Shown in pieces: positions 1 through 10,217 of a stretch of DNA of 64,000 nt. The position numbers and the translations under genes were made by a program. The notes under the pieces are model-generated. The model saw only the letters and a program-made list of their open reading frames with translations, was not told where the DNA came from and did no database searches. Positions within the stretch are counted from its first letter, which is position 1, and each line of letters starts with the position of its first letter. Source of the DNA: Sipunculus nudus (taxonomy: Eukaryota > Annelida > Sipuncula > Golfingiida > Sipunculidae); the NCBI GenBank assembly GCA_026874595.1, contig CM049316.1:66550676-66614675 (forward strand). Reading direction: 5' to 3'.

Positions 1-954
1 TTGCCGGGTTATCCTAAACTGCGGACATTCAAAACTGCAATATGTGATGCCTCTTTTAATATACGCTATATCGAGGATACGGGTTACCCTAACCCTTCAA
101 TCATGAAATACTCCAGTTAATGTATGTCACTATTCATATATTATATATCCTGGATAAGAGTTACCCATAGCCTTCGTATATGAAGTGTTTGTCACTATTA
201 ATATATGCTTTATCGGGGATACGGGTTACCCTAACCCTTCGGGCATGCAATACTCCAATAATTGTTTTCACTGTTAACATATGGTATATCCTGGATACGG
301 ACGACCCTAAGCCGTCGGACAGGAAATACTTCAGTAAGTGTTTGTCACTATTAATATATGATATATCCGAATACCGGTTACCCTAACCCTTAGGACATGA
401 AATAAATACATCAATAAGTGTTTGTCACTCTTAGTATTTGCTATATCCGGTATACGACTTACCATAACACGCCGACATATAATTCTTCAGTGGCGGTTTA
501 TCATTATTAATATATGCTATATCCGGAATACGGTTTGCCCTAACTCTTCGAGCATGAAATACTCCAGTAAGTTTTAGTCACGGTTAATGTATGTTTTATC
601 CGGGATACGGGTTACCCTGACCCATCGAGCCTGAAATACTCCAGTCAGTGTTTCCCACTGGTAATACATTTTATATCCGGGATACGGGTTACCCTAACCC
701 TTCGGGCATGAAATACTCTAGAAAGTGTTTTTACTATAAAAATATGCTATATCCGTGTTACGGGTTTCCCTAACACTGCGGACATCAATGCTCCAATAAG
801 TGTTTGTCACTATTAATATATGCAATACCCGGGATACAGGTTACCTTATCCCTTTGGTCATTAAATTCTAGAGGTATGTGTTTGAAAATATTTTATATGG
901 TATTTGCTGAATACGAGTTGCCCTAAGCCTTCGTTTATGAAATACTCCAATAAG
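1..954 (+). repeat. ~78-bp satellite array, left part
   Basis: About a dozen degenerate head-to-tail copies of a ~78-bp unit. Each reads roughly: gaaatactccagtaag, then tgtttgtcactattaatata, then tgctatatccgggatac, then gggttaccctaacccttcgg. The core contains two imperfect copies of the TTAGGG telomere hexamer on the opposite strand, but the unit is far longer than a telomere repeat, so it is an interstitial satellite and not a telomere. The array runs off the left edge of the window. Open frames here simply read through the repeat and are not genes. Confidence 0.93.
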
Positions 955-970
955 TGTTCGTCACAATTAT

Positions 971-1387
971 TTATTTTTATACTATTTTTGGTGGAGGTAA
1001 CCGCCTCCAATTTTTAATGCTAACTTAACTACGTATATATACATCTGCAGAAATCCGTTCCGGTTTCGGACTACGAGGCAGAGAGTATCACACGCTTCCT
1101 CTCATTTTATAACCTGGCATCAACTAGGCCCGATGACTACGGCACTTATGGGCCCTCGGTGGGTAATCGTTCTAATTGCTTGGTCATACTACGAGGAAAC
1201 TCCGAAACGCGTACTCGTTTGTGAGTGGAACACGGCAGTTGGGCATGGCCTTCCCATGATGCCGGCAGAACGCTCACCCGGGTGGGGGCCTACTGTCAAA
1301 AATCTCAACGCCTCGACTGAGATTCGAACTCACGATCTCCCAGCCTTGAGTACTGTGTTCTTTACTCTGAGCCACAGAAGCTGGTTA
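971..1387 (-). mobile_element. tRNA-derived SINE inserted in the satellite
   Basis: On the minus strand, starting near 1385, there is a tRNA-like head. It has an A-box-like tggctcagag and, about 40 bases on, a B-box-like gagttcgaatctc, as expected of an internal RNA polymerase III promoter. A non-tRNA body follows, ending in a small hairpin (ggagg/cctcc near 991-1010) and an A/T-rich tail. The satellite phase at 955-970 (tgttcgtcacaattat) is repeated at 1388-1403 (tgtttgttactattaa). This fits a ~16-bp target-site duplication, although the satellite itself could mimic it. The element interrupts the array cleanly. Open frames inside it are not genes. Confidence 0.8.
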
Positions 1388-2488
1388 TGTTTGTTACTAT
1401 TAATATATGCTTTATCCGGGATACGGGTTAGCCTAACCGTTCGAGCATGAAATACACCAGTAACACTGCAAGACAGTAGGTATATGTCACTATTATTATA
1501 TGGTATATCCGAGTTACGGGTTACCCTCACACTTCGGGCATGAAATAGTCCTGTTAGGAATTGTCACTTATACCCGGGATACGGGTTTGTCACTATTAGT
1601 ATGTGCTGTATCGGGTATACGAGATGCCGTAACACATCGACATGAATAATCGATAAGTGTTAGTCAATATTGATAAATACTATATCCGGAATACGGGTTA
1701 CCCTAACCCTTTGAGCATGAAATACTCCAGTAAGTGTTTGTTACTATTAATATATGCATTATCCGGGATACGGGCTACCGTTACACTTCGAACATGATAA
1801 TTCCGACAAGTGTTTGTCACTATTAATATATGCTATACCCAGGATACGGGTTACCTTTACCCTTCTGGCACGATATACTCCAGTAAATTTTTGTCACTAT
1901 TATTATATGGTTTATCCGTGTTACGGGTTACCCTGCGGACATGAAATACTCCAGTAAGTGATTGTCACTGTTAATATATGCTATACCCAGGATACGGGTA
2001 ACCCTAACACTGCGGACATGAAATATATTATATGGTTTATCCGTGTTACGGGTAACACTGCGGACATGAAATACTCCAGTAAGTGATTGTCACTGTTAAT
2101 ATATGCTATACCCAGGATACGGGTAACCCTAACACTGCGGACATGAAATACCTCAATAAGTGTTTGTCATTATTAATATATGAAATATCCGGGATACTGG
2201 TTACAATTAATATAGGCTCTACCGGGGAAAAGGGTTACCCTAACCCTTCTGGCATAAAATACTCAAGTAAGAGTTTTTTTTCACTATTAATATATGGTAT
2301 ATCCCGGATACGGACGACCTTAAGCCTTCGGACATGAAATAGTCCAGTTGGTGTTTGTCACTATTAATATATGCTATATCCGGGATACGGTTACCCTAAC
2401 CCTTAGGACATGAAATACTCCAGTAAGTGTTTGTCACTATAATATATATTATATCCATGATACAGGTTACCCTTATATTACAATATAT
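1388..2488 (+). repeat. ~78-bp satellite array, continuation of left arm
   Basis: The same unit and orientation as the array at the left edge, resuming directly after the SINE. About fourteen copies are visible. A higher-order duplication is present: the stretch near 1935-2030 recurs near 2050-2150 with the same private variants (ctgcggacatg, gattgtcactgttaat). This shows recent local expansion by unequal exchange or slippage. Confidence 0.93.
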
Positions 2489-2557
2489 CCTGTAGAGACG
2501 CATTGATAGAACCGAAACAGCGATGAAATCAAGAAAGAGAAGTGAACAGCAAATGCA
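2489..2557 (+). repeat. Left inner arm of inverted repeat (foldback)
   Basis: A non-satellite segment (tgtagagacgcattgatag to cagcaaatgca). Its reverse complement, with scattered mismatches, lies at 6217-6284. The similarity continues outwards without a break into the satellite arrays, which also have opposite orientations on the two sides. The two arrays plus these junction segments therefore form the arms of one large inverted repeat. Confidence 0.85.
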
Positions 2558-2840
2558 TCTCACAAGAAACAGTTACTTTTTATTATGAATTTAATCATAT
2601 AAAATTTCTGCGAGATATAAATTATTCTAGAGTAATGCATCATTACTTGAAATCAGGACATTGGAATGAAATCTGGACAGTTCTGATCCTGGGAGTGTTA
2701 AATGTTCATCGAAATTTGAACTAATGCAAATCAGAAACTATCAATTATTTGAGAAATCAATGTTTTACAGACATAGCATGTGAACAACCCCTAAATAAAT
2801 GTGCAATAAACAGAAGATTCATATAAGAACTATTCGGCCA

Positions 2841-4381
2841 TTAATTTGATAATGTCACTCTGTCGTTATATTTATAGCGGTTGTGAGAGAGGTCATGAAA
2901 CCCGACTTCTATGCCTCGACGCATCAAGGGCTTTCGACAGGGTGTGGCATAAAGGATTACTTTATAAACTAGAATGCTTCGGAATAACGGGGTCTCTGCT
3001 TAAATTTATTGAAAGCTATTTAACTAATTGCAAACCATGCGTTGTTCTAGATGGCTCACATATATTCATGTGTCACGCAGGCTTCTATACTGGGGCTACT
3101 CTTGTTTTCTTGTTATGTAAACGATTTTGACTTGCACATGGAAAAAAATATGTAAGCTGATGACACCTGTATATATTCTGTTACTGATAACACAGGTGAG
3201 TCACCGGATTCTCTAAGACTTGCAGCGCTTAAGCCAATAGGCTTACAAATGGCATTTAGAGTTCAACCCGACAAAAACTAAAGTTATAAGACTTTCAAGT
3301 AAAAGGTCGTACAATATTCATCCACTGCTGTATTTTGATGACGTCAAACTGACTGACGTTAGCAGCGTCAAACACCTCGGCCGGGATATACTTACTAAAA
3401 ACTTGTCATCATCCGAACACATTAATAATTTATGTCTTAAAACTTCCATAAAAAATTGCCATTTTATTCCATTTTAAAATATTATAAATTCAAGATATCT
3501 ATGAAAATACTGGAACGGTTGTAGAAATCAATGGTTCTTCCGGTTTTAGAATACGGGTCACAAGTATTTAACAGCTGCATAGCGAAACAAAGTAATCAAT
3601 AAGAAAGCATCCAAAGAAGAGCCGCACGTATCTGCACAGGCGCTTTAATCACAACAAGCCAAAAAAATGTACGATGAGCTGCATTGGCCTCAACTCTCCT
3701 TCAGGAGAGATTTCCAAATACTTCTCAAATTTTACATAATGGTCAATAACCTATCGCCAATTTATTAGAGGAAACTAATTCCAGAGACGCGCGCGATTCC
3801 AAATCTTATAATCTACGAAATAAACACAACATATATACACCACTTTGAGAAAAGAACAATATAAAAGATATTTTTTTGCCTAGTGCATGTGAAAGATGAA
3901 ATAAATTGCCCATTGAAATAAAAAATATTAATTGTCTTAAATCTTTCAAGCGCGCCCTGAAAATTAATTTATTCAAAACAAAGAAAAACGAAGGCACATG
4001 TTTCTGTTTTCCCGCCAGAAAAGACGAGAATATCATTAATAGATAAAGATTCGGAACTTTTCCCTTGAATCAGTACTTCTTTAAAATCGGGAAAACGGAG
4101 AGTCCATTATGTAACTTTACAGCAGCTGAAGAAAGCACGGAACACTACAATGTTCAAGGTACAGCCGATGTCGATCCGACATGTTCGCGTTCATTAAAAC
4201 AGCGTTTGACGAAGAAAAATACGACGCAAATTTCTTTATCAGACTTGATCCTACAACTAAAACTGAAAACGAAAAGTTAAAAGAATTCATATTCCATGGG
4301 AGAAATGCCGCATCAGACTTTCTAAAAGATAAGATACGCATAGCCTTAACACGGTTTACTACACAAACTAAACGTTTTTAA
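2841..4381 (+). pseudogene. Degenerate LINE reverse transcriptase (Jockey/CR1-like)
   Basis: The 3' half of a non-LTR retrotransposon ORF2, readable only by changing frame many times. From about 2890 the reading includes SRAFDRVWHKGLLYKL, a classic LINE RT motif. Near 3160 comes ADDTCIYSV, the catalytic YADD-box region with its tyrosine lost. Next are the K-T-K-hydrophobic region, the SSVKHLG-like thumb region, a leucine-rich tail and, near 4080-4160, a C-terminal segment resembling SPLCNFTAAEESTEHY. Final residues run to the stop at 4381. The endonuclease and N-terminal RT are absent, so this is a 5'-truncated copy. It lies wholly inside the foldback element. It cannot encode an active enzyme. 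Confidence 0.82.
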
Positions 4382-4705
4382 ATGATACCATGTATGTATC
4401 ACAGTGCTTCACTACTTATTATATGGAACCCGCTTCTAGTGCAGTATATAATTAACGGTTAACCTTCATGTATTGTTTTAACGTCTGTTTATGTTCAGTC
4501 AATCTGTAAGATTATTTGTCGCCTATATTATGTTGTATATATTGTATCTCATGCTGATATGTCACCTTATGCTTAAATGTCACCTTATGCTTAAATGTAT
4601 ATATGTTGTTATCGTCATTGTTAATATGTTACATGTTTACAGGAGAGCATTTCTGTTGGCCAATGGCTAATTTGTAATCCTGCTAATATAAATGTTCAAA
4701 CAACG
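4382..4705 (+). other. Probable 3' UTR of the LINE relic
   Basis: An AT-rich stretch directly after the LINE stop. It includes a perfect tandem doubling of tcaccttatgcttaaatg near 4562-4600 and ends near tgtaatcctgctaatataaa. No coding signal is seen. The position of the 3' end is a guess because no clear tail or target duplication survives. Confidence 0.45.
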
Positions 4706-4865
4706 CAGGTTTTGTAAGAGAAGGGCTGCAAAGGTTTGGAACAAGTGTTTTTTTTTTATAAATTAAATGTTAATATATCATTAGTGATTATTTGAAAAAA
4801 AAAATTCAGTGAACTGAAGCATATATTATTCAAGAATTATGTATATGAAAAGTCAGTAACAAGCA

Positions 4866-5825
4866 CTTGCTATCTCGCAGGTCTGTTTTGCTACCATACG
4901 CATTGCGCTTTGCTGTCTCTAGTTAATATGCGCCGGTCAATATGTTACTCTGCGACTACTAATTCCTAACACGCCTATTAAAAAGCTTGCTGCAGGCCTA
5001 TCCGGGCGACCTATGGCTACAAAGACTTGCACTTAAACGAAAGCAGCAAAAGTTTCGATTGCAATAGATAGCCTCCATTTGGTTCTCGCTACCTCGCAAA
5101 TCTGATTTGCTACTGCGCATATTGCGCATTGTAATCGCAGCTAAATATGGTCAATGGCACTTGCCACCGCGCAAATCTGTTTGCTACTTTGCGACAGTTA
5201 ATTATATCGCGCATATTGCTCTGAGTGGTCTTGTCCGGGCGACCTCTGGCAGCAAAGACTTGCACTACGTCAACAATAGCAGATTTTGCGATCGCAAATT
5301 CATAGTTCTCATGGTAGCAGGTAACAACAACTTGCTACCGCGCAGGTCTGTTTGTTACCGCGACCATTGCGTATCGCGATCGCAGCTGAATATGACCCAT
5401 GGCATTCGCTACCGCGCAGATCTGTTTCCTACTTTGCGACAGTTAATTGCTACCGCGCATATTGCTTTGAGTGGTCGTGTCCCAGCGACCTCTGACAGGA
5501 AAGACTTACACTACGTTAATAGTAGCAGATTTTGCGATCGCAAAGACATAGTCCCCATTCTTTGGAGCTGACAGCAACTTGTTACCGAGCAGGTATGTTT
5601 GCTACCGCGCACATTGCGCATTGTGATCGAATTTTATATGACCAACGACCTTTGCTACTGCGCAAATCTGATTGCCACCTTGCGACAATTAATTGCTACC
5701 GCGCATTTCGCTTTGAGTGGTCAGGCCGGGCGACCTCTGGCAGCAAAGACTTTCACTACGTCAATAGAAGCAGATTTTGCTACCATAGCCGCCATGATAG
5801 CAATGACTGCCACTTGCTAGCGCGC
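4866..5825 (+). repeat. CGCG-rich tandem repeat, ~220-250 bp units
   Basis: Four diverged head-to-tail copies start near 4866, 5083, 5331 and 5579, and a fifth begins near 5814. Shared landmarks are cttgctaccgcgcaggtctg, ttgcgatcgcag, ctactttgcgacagttaatt, gtcgggcgacctctggcag and agacttgcactacgtcaa. GC content and CpG/CGCG density are much higher than in the surrounding DNA. The long open frames across this block are by-products of the repeat and its low stop-codon content. Confidence 0.88.
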
Positions 5826-6160
5826 AGGTCTGATTTGCTACCGCGCACTTTGCACAAATAAGCGGTCTGTGCATAGGTTACATGGGTAGCAATGACAGCC
5901 ATTTGCTACCGCGCAGGTCTGATTTGCTACCGCGCACTTTGCGGGTACAAACCGGTCAATGTCTGATGGTAGCAAGTCAAGTGGCAGCACATTGCGCGAT
6001 GTGGCAAGCTATGCGCAAGGGTAGCAAATGCTAATGTGCGACTACTATTTGCTAGCGCGCACTTTGCGCTCAATAGCGCATAATAGTAGCAAGGTGAGTG
6101 GATGCTGAGTGCGCGTTGTACCGGGCTATGCGCAATGGTAGCAAAGAATGCCATAGATCA
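5826..6160. repeat. Degenerate and partly inverted continuation of the CGCG repeat
   Basis: The same vocabulary continues (gctaccgcgcaggtctg near 5905), but from about 5965 the repeated word appears mostly as its complement, ggtagcaaa, for example at 6022 and 6137. This suggests that part of the block is inverted. Near 6030-6065 the order gtagcaaat ... atttgctagcgcgc resembles the unit of the satellite at 7216-9250. The two repeats may therefore share an origin. Confidence 0.6.
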
Positions 6161-6216
6161 GTCTGAAAAGCCGACAGGTTCCCGCATACATGATTCATAA
6201 TATATAGTCACAGAAC

Positions 6217-6284
6217 TGCATTTGCTGTTCACCTCTCTTTCATGATTACATCACTGTTGTCGGTTCTATCGATGTGTCTCTTCA
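6217..6284 (-). repeat. Right inner arm of inverted repeat (foldback)
   Basis: The reverse-complement partner of 2489-2557, starting tgcatttgctgttcacc and ending gatgtgtctcttca. It runs directly into the satellite, which here lies in the opposite orientation to the left arm. Confidence 0.85.
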
Positions 6285-7213
6285 TGATTTATTGAATATA
6301 GGGTAACCTGTATCCCGGATATAGCATATATTAATAGTGACAAACACTTACTGTAGTATTTCATGCCTGAAGGATTATGGTAACCCGTTCAGCGGTTACA
6401 ACATATGTTAATAGTGACAAACACTTTTTTGGAGTATTTCCTGCCCGAAGGGTTACGGTAATCTATATTCCTGATAGAGCAAATATCAAAAGCAATAAAC
6501 ACTTACTGTAATATTGCATGACCAATAGGTTAGGGTAACTCGTATTTGGATAAAGCATATATTAATAGTGACAAACACTTACTGGATTCTCAGCCCAAAG
6601 GGTAAGGGTTTCCCTTATCCCGGATATAGTACATATTAAAAGTGACAAACACTTACTGGAGTATTTTAGCCCTACGGTTTAGGGTAACCTGTATCCTGGA
6701 TATATCATATATTAATAATGACAAACACTTAATGGAGTATACCATTCTCGAATGTTAAGCGTAACCCGTATCCCGGATACAGCATTTATAAATAACAACA
6801 AACGCTTACTGAAGTATTTCATGTCGAAGGATTGTGGTAACTCGTATACCGGATAAAACAAATACTATTAGTGACAAACCCTTACTGGAGTATTTCATGC
6901 TCGAAGGGTTAGGGTAATCCGTATTCGAATATAGCATATATTAATAGTGGCGAGCACTTACTGGAATCTTTCATGCCAAAAGCGATAGGGTTACCCGTAT
7001 CCCTGATATAGTGCATATCAAGAGTGACAAACACTTACTGGAGTATTTCATATCCGGAGGGTTAGGGTAGCCCGTATCCGGGATATAGAATATATTAATA
7101 GTGACAAACACTTACCCTGGAAACGGATATAGCATATATTAATTCTTAAAAAAAAAAAAACAGTGACAAACACTTACTGGAGTATTTAATTCCTGAAGGG
7201 TTAGGGTAACTCG
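6285..7213 (-). repeat. ~78-bp satellite array, inverted right arm
   Basis: About twelve copies of the unit seen at 1-2488, all on the minus strand (ggtaacctgtatcccggat, then catatattaatagtgacaaa, then cacttactggagtatttcat). A run of thirteen A residues interrupts one unit near 7147. The array stops at gggtaactcgagctgg, where a different satellite begins. Confidence 0.93.
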
Positions 7214-7215
7214 AG

Positions 7216-9250
7216 CTGGCCGCTCACATGTCCACCCCGCCCCCCCCCAGGCGGCAATTGTAACACTGATTGCGATGCTACCAAAAATGTTAACCCCTCC
7301 TAAAGTTTTTAGGGTAGCAAATAGCTGCTATTTGCGCGTGCGATTCATAAGGCCTCTGTGGTTGTTTGCTCTCACGTCCACTCCCCTAGCGGCTGTCATA
7401 ACACTCAAAGCGATGCTACCAAAAATTTTAACACCTCCTAAAATTGTTAGGGTTGCAAATAGCTGCTTTTGCGTGTGCGATTCATAGGGGCCCTTCTGTC
7501 TGCCTGCTGCCATTTCCACTCATAGCTACCATAAATTTTACCCCCTCCCAATTCTTTTAAGGTAGCAATTACTAGCAATTTGCTCATGCCCCTGTGGCTG
7601 GCTGCTCACATGTCCACTCCCCCTGGCGGCAGTCTTGATACTTTTTATGGCAGCATATAGCTGCTATATGCATGTGCGATTCATTGGGCCTATCTGGTAG
7701 TCCACTCTTTTGTCCACTCACCCTGGCAGCAGTAATAACACTCAAACCGACGCTACCATCAATTTTACCCCTCCCAATTTTTTAGGGTAGCAAATAGCTG
7801 TTATTTCCGCGTGCGATTCATGGAGGCCCATTGTCTGCCGCTTTTATGTCCACTCCTCCTGGCGGCATTCTTAACACTCATTGCGATGCTACCATAAATT
7901 TTACCCCCTCCCAAATTTGTTGGGTAGCAAATAGTTGCAATTTGCGCGTGCGATTCACGGGGCCCCTGTGACTGGCCGCTCACGTGTCATCTCCCCTTGG
8001 CGGCATTCGTAACACTCAATGCGATGCTACCAAAAATTTTAACTCCTCCTAAATTCTTAAAGGTAGCAGTAGCTGCTGTTTGCGCCTGCGATTCATTAAG
8101 CCTCTGTGGTAGTCCGCTCCCATGTCCATTCCCCCTGGCGGCAGTAGTAACACTCAATGCGATGCTACCAAAAATTGTAAACCCTCCTAAATGTTTTATG
8201 GTTGCATTGCATATAGCTGCTATTTGCATGTGCGATTCATGGGGCCTATGTGGTCCTAGGCTCTCATTTCCACTCACCCTGGCGGCAGTCTTTACACTTT
8301 TTATGGTAGCAAATAGCTGCTATCTGCGCTTGCGATTCGTGGGGCCCTTCTGGCAGGCCGCTGATATCTCCATTCCACCTGGGGGCAGTAGTTAAAATTT
8401 ATGGTAGCAAATAGCTGCTATTTGCGCTTCCGATTCAGGAGGGTCCTTCTTGCAGGCCGCTGAGATCTCTACTCCTCCTGGCGGCAGTCCTGACACTTTT
8501 TATGGTAGCAAATAGCTGCTATTTGCGTGTGCGGCTCATGGGGTCCCCTCTGGCAGCCCGCTTTGATATCAAATTACCCTGGCGGCAGCCTTGAACCTTA
8601 TTATGGTAGCAAACAACTGTTATTTACGCTTCCAATTCATTGGGGCCTTTCTGGCTGGCCGCTGAAATCTCCACTCCCCCTTGGGGCAGTCTTGACACAT
8701 TTTTGTATAACAAATGGTTGCTATTTTTAGGGTGCTACCATCACTTTTACCCCTCCCAATTTTTTAGGGTAGCAAATAGCTGCTATTTGCGCGTGCGATT
8801 CATGGGGCCCCTTTGTCTGTCCGCTCTTACGTCCACTCCCCCTGGCGGCATTCTTAACGCTCAATGCGATGCTTCCATAAATTTTACCCCCTCCCTAATT
8901 TTTAGGGTAGCAAATAGCTGCTATTTGCGTGTGAGATTCATGGGAGCCCCTCTGTCTGCCCACTCTCATGTCTACTCCCGATTGTGGCAATCATAACACT
9001 CAATGCGATGCTACCATAAATTTTACCCCCTCCCATGTTTTTTAAGGGTAGCAAATAGCTGCTATTTGCGCGTGCGATTCATGGGGTCCCTCTGTCTGCC
9101 CGCTCTCATGTCCACTCACCCTGGCGGCAGTCTTAACACTCAATGCGATGCTACCATAAATTTTACCTCCTCCAAATTTTTAGGGTAGCAAATAGCTGCT
9201 ATTTGCGCGTGCGATTCAGTTGGGCCCCTCTGCAGGCTGCTAAGACTTCC
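7216..9250 (+). repeat. Second satellite: ~140-bp and ~100-bp units
   Basis: About sixteen copies anchored on the near-palindromic word gcaaatagctgctatttgc, followed by gcgtgcgattcatggggcc, a gtccactccccctggcggca block and, in long units only, acactcaatgcgatgctacc and aaattttaccccctccca. Long units (about 137-145 bp) occur near 7310-7455, 7785-8200 and 8766-9183. Short units lacking the aaattttacccc block (about 96-105 bp) cluster near 8306-8710. Units between 7560 and 7780 are more diverged. Several frames stay open across many units on both strands, and these are repeat artefacts. Confidence 0.92.
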
Positions 9251-9453
9251 ACTTCCCCCGACGGCAATAATGAGAAACTGCCTGTGAAAATCCGGAAAGT
9301 CCCATAAGCTGAACTACAGGCCGCTACCGACAGTTCCCCGCCTTTCTTACGTGCAAGCATGATTTTCTCATAATCGTTTCACAGTAGGCGAGCTCATTTA
9401 GTATGCATGCATTGAACGCTAGCTCTCCATAATATTGAAAGGCGATATGCCAG
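9251..9453. other. Non-repetitive spacer, no gene seen
   Basis: A stretch between the second satellite and the LTR-like unit. It contains short inverted words around ctcataatcgtttcacag but no coding or RNA signal that I recognise. Confidence 0.4.
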
Positions 9454-10217
9454 AGGCGTTGTCAGGATGTATGACTTAGGCAGGGGTATATATGTTCAGG
9501 TAACCATAGGAAAACCACAATCTACTAGGTGAGTAATCTACGTAGTGGCGTAAGGAGTTTGACAATCCAGTGGATTGCTAGGGATTGTCAGAGAATAGAT
9601 TAACAGAGGGACAGTTTCCGGGGGTAATGACAGTCAAAGTCTAAAGGCGGTCAGTGTGACTCACAAAAGGACCTGTGGGAATATGTTTACAGACTGACTT
9701 TTAAATAACTGATAATCATCAGTCGTGGTAAAGCCGCGGAACCGACCAAAGGACTATACATTCGCTGATCTTTTCCTGGAACCGAAAAATTACTCCAGTT
9801 GTGTCATGTTCGTGTACGTTTACTGGTATTATCCTTGGTGCTTGACAGTGGCGGCTGCGTGCCTTACGGAAACTGTCATCGTGGTACGACAGTGGAGAAT
9901 ATTAGCATATCAGTCTGTGAAAGTGATTTCCTAGGAGAGAGACCGTGGTGAACCAGTGATTTCCCCGGCGAAGAGAAATGCCAGTGTTTATTGTTGCTGG
10001 TTACAAGGAAATAGGAAAAAAAATTCTTAGACAATCACGTGCGCGCCGGTTATGACACCGCCAGACCAGGCTTCAGTGTGAGGAGAACGTTCTGTGTTGT
10101 GTTGAAATAACATGTAACCGGATTGGGATTAAACCGGAATCTGTGCTGTTTCAATAAATAGGATTCAGTGAGAATTGTAAGTTATTGTATATTATTATAT
10201 TATACTGTTCACGTTAC
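9454..10217 (+). mobile_element. Possible solo LTR
   Basis: The segment starts tgtcaggatg and ends acgttaca, giving TG...CA ends. A TATA-like ggggtatatatg lies 32 bases in, and an AATAAA-type signal (caataaatagg near 10155) lies near the end. That is the promoter-plus-polyadenylation arrangement of an LTR. No target-site duplication is visible. The right side abuts the large duplicated block within one or two bases, so the true end may have been lost. No pol or gag is attached. A short open frame inside (9725-9934) resembles no known protein. Confidence 0.4.

Noticed and set aside
1-2480. Telomere or subtelomere call from the ccctaaccc motif
   Set aside because: The hexamer occurs once or twice per ~78-bp unit, not as an uninterrupted (TTAGGG)n run, and the array continues inside the window in both orientations.
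5107-5861. 154- and 109-codon open frames
   Set aside because: They read straight through the CGCG-rich tandem repeat with the same peptide recurring each unit. No start context or family resemblance.
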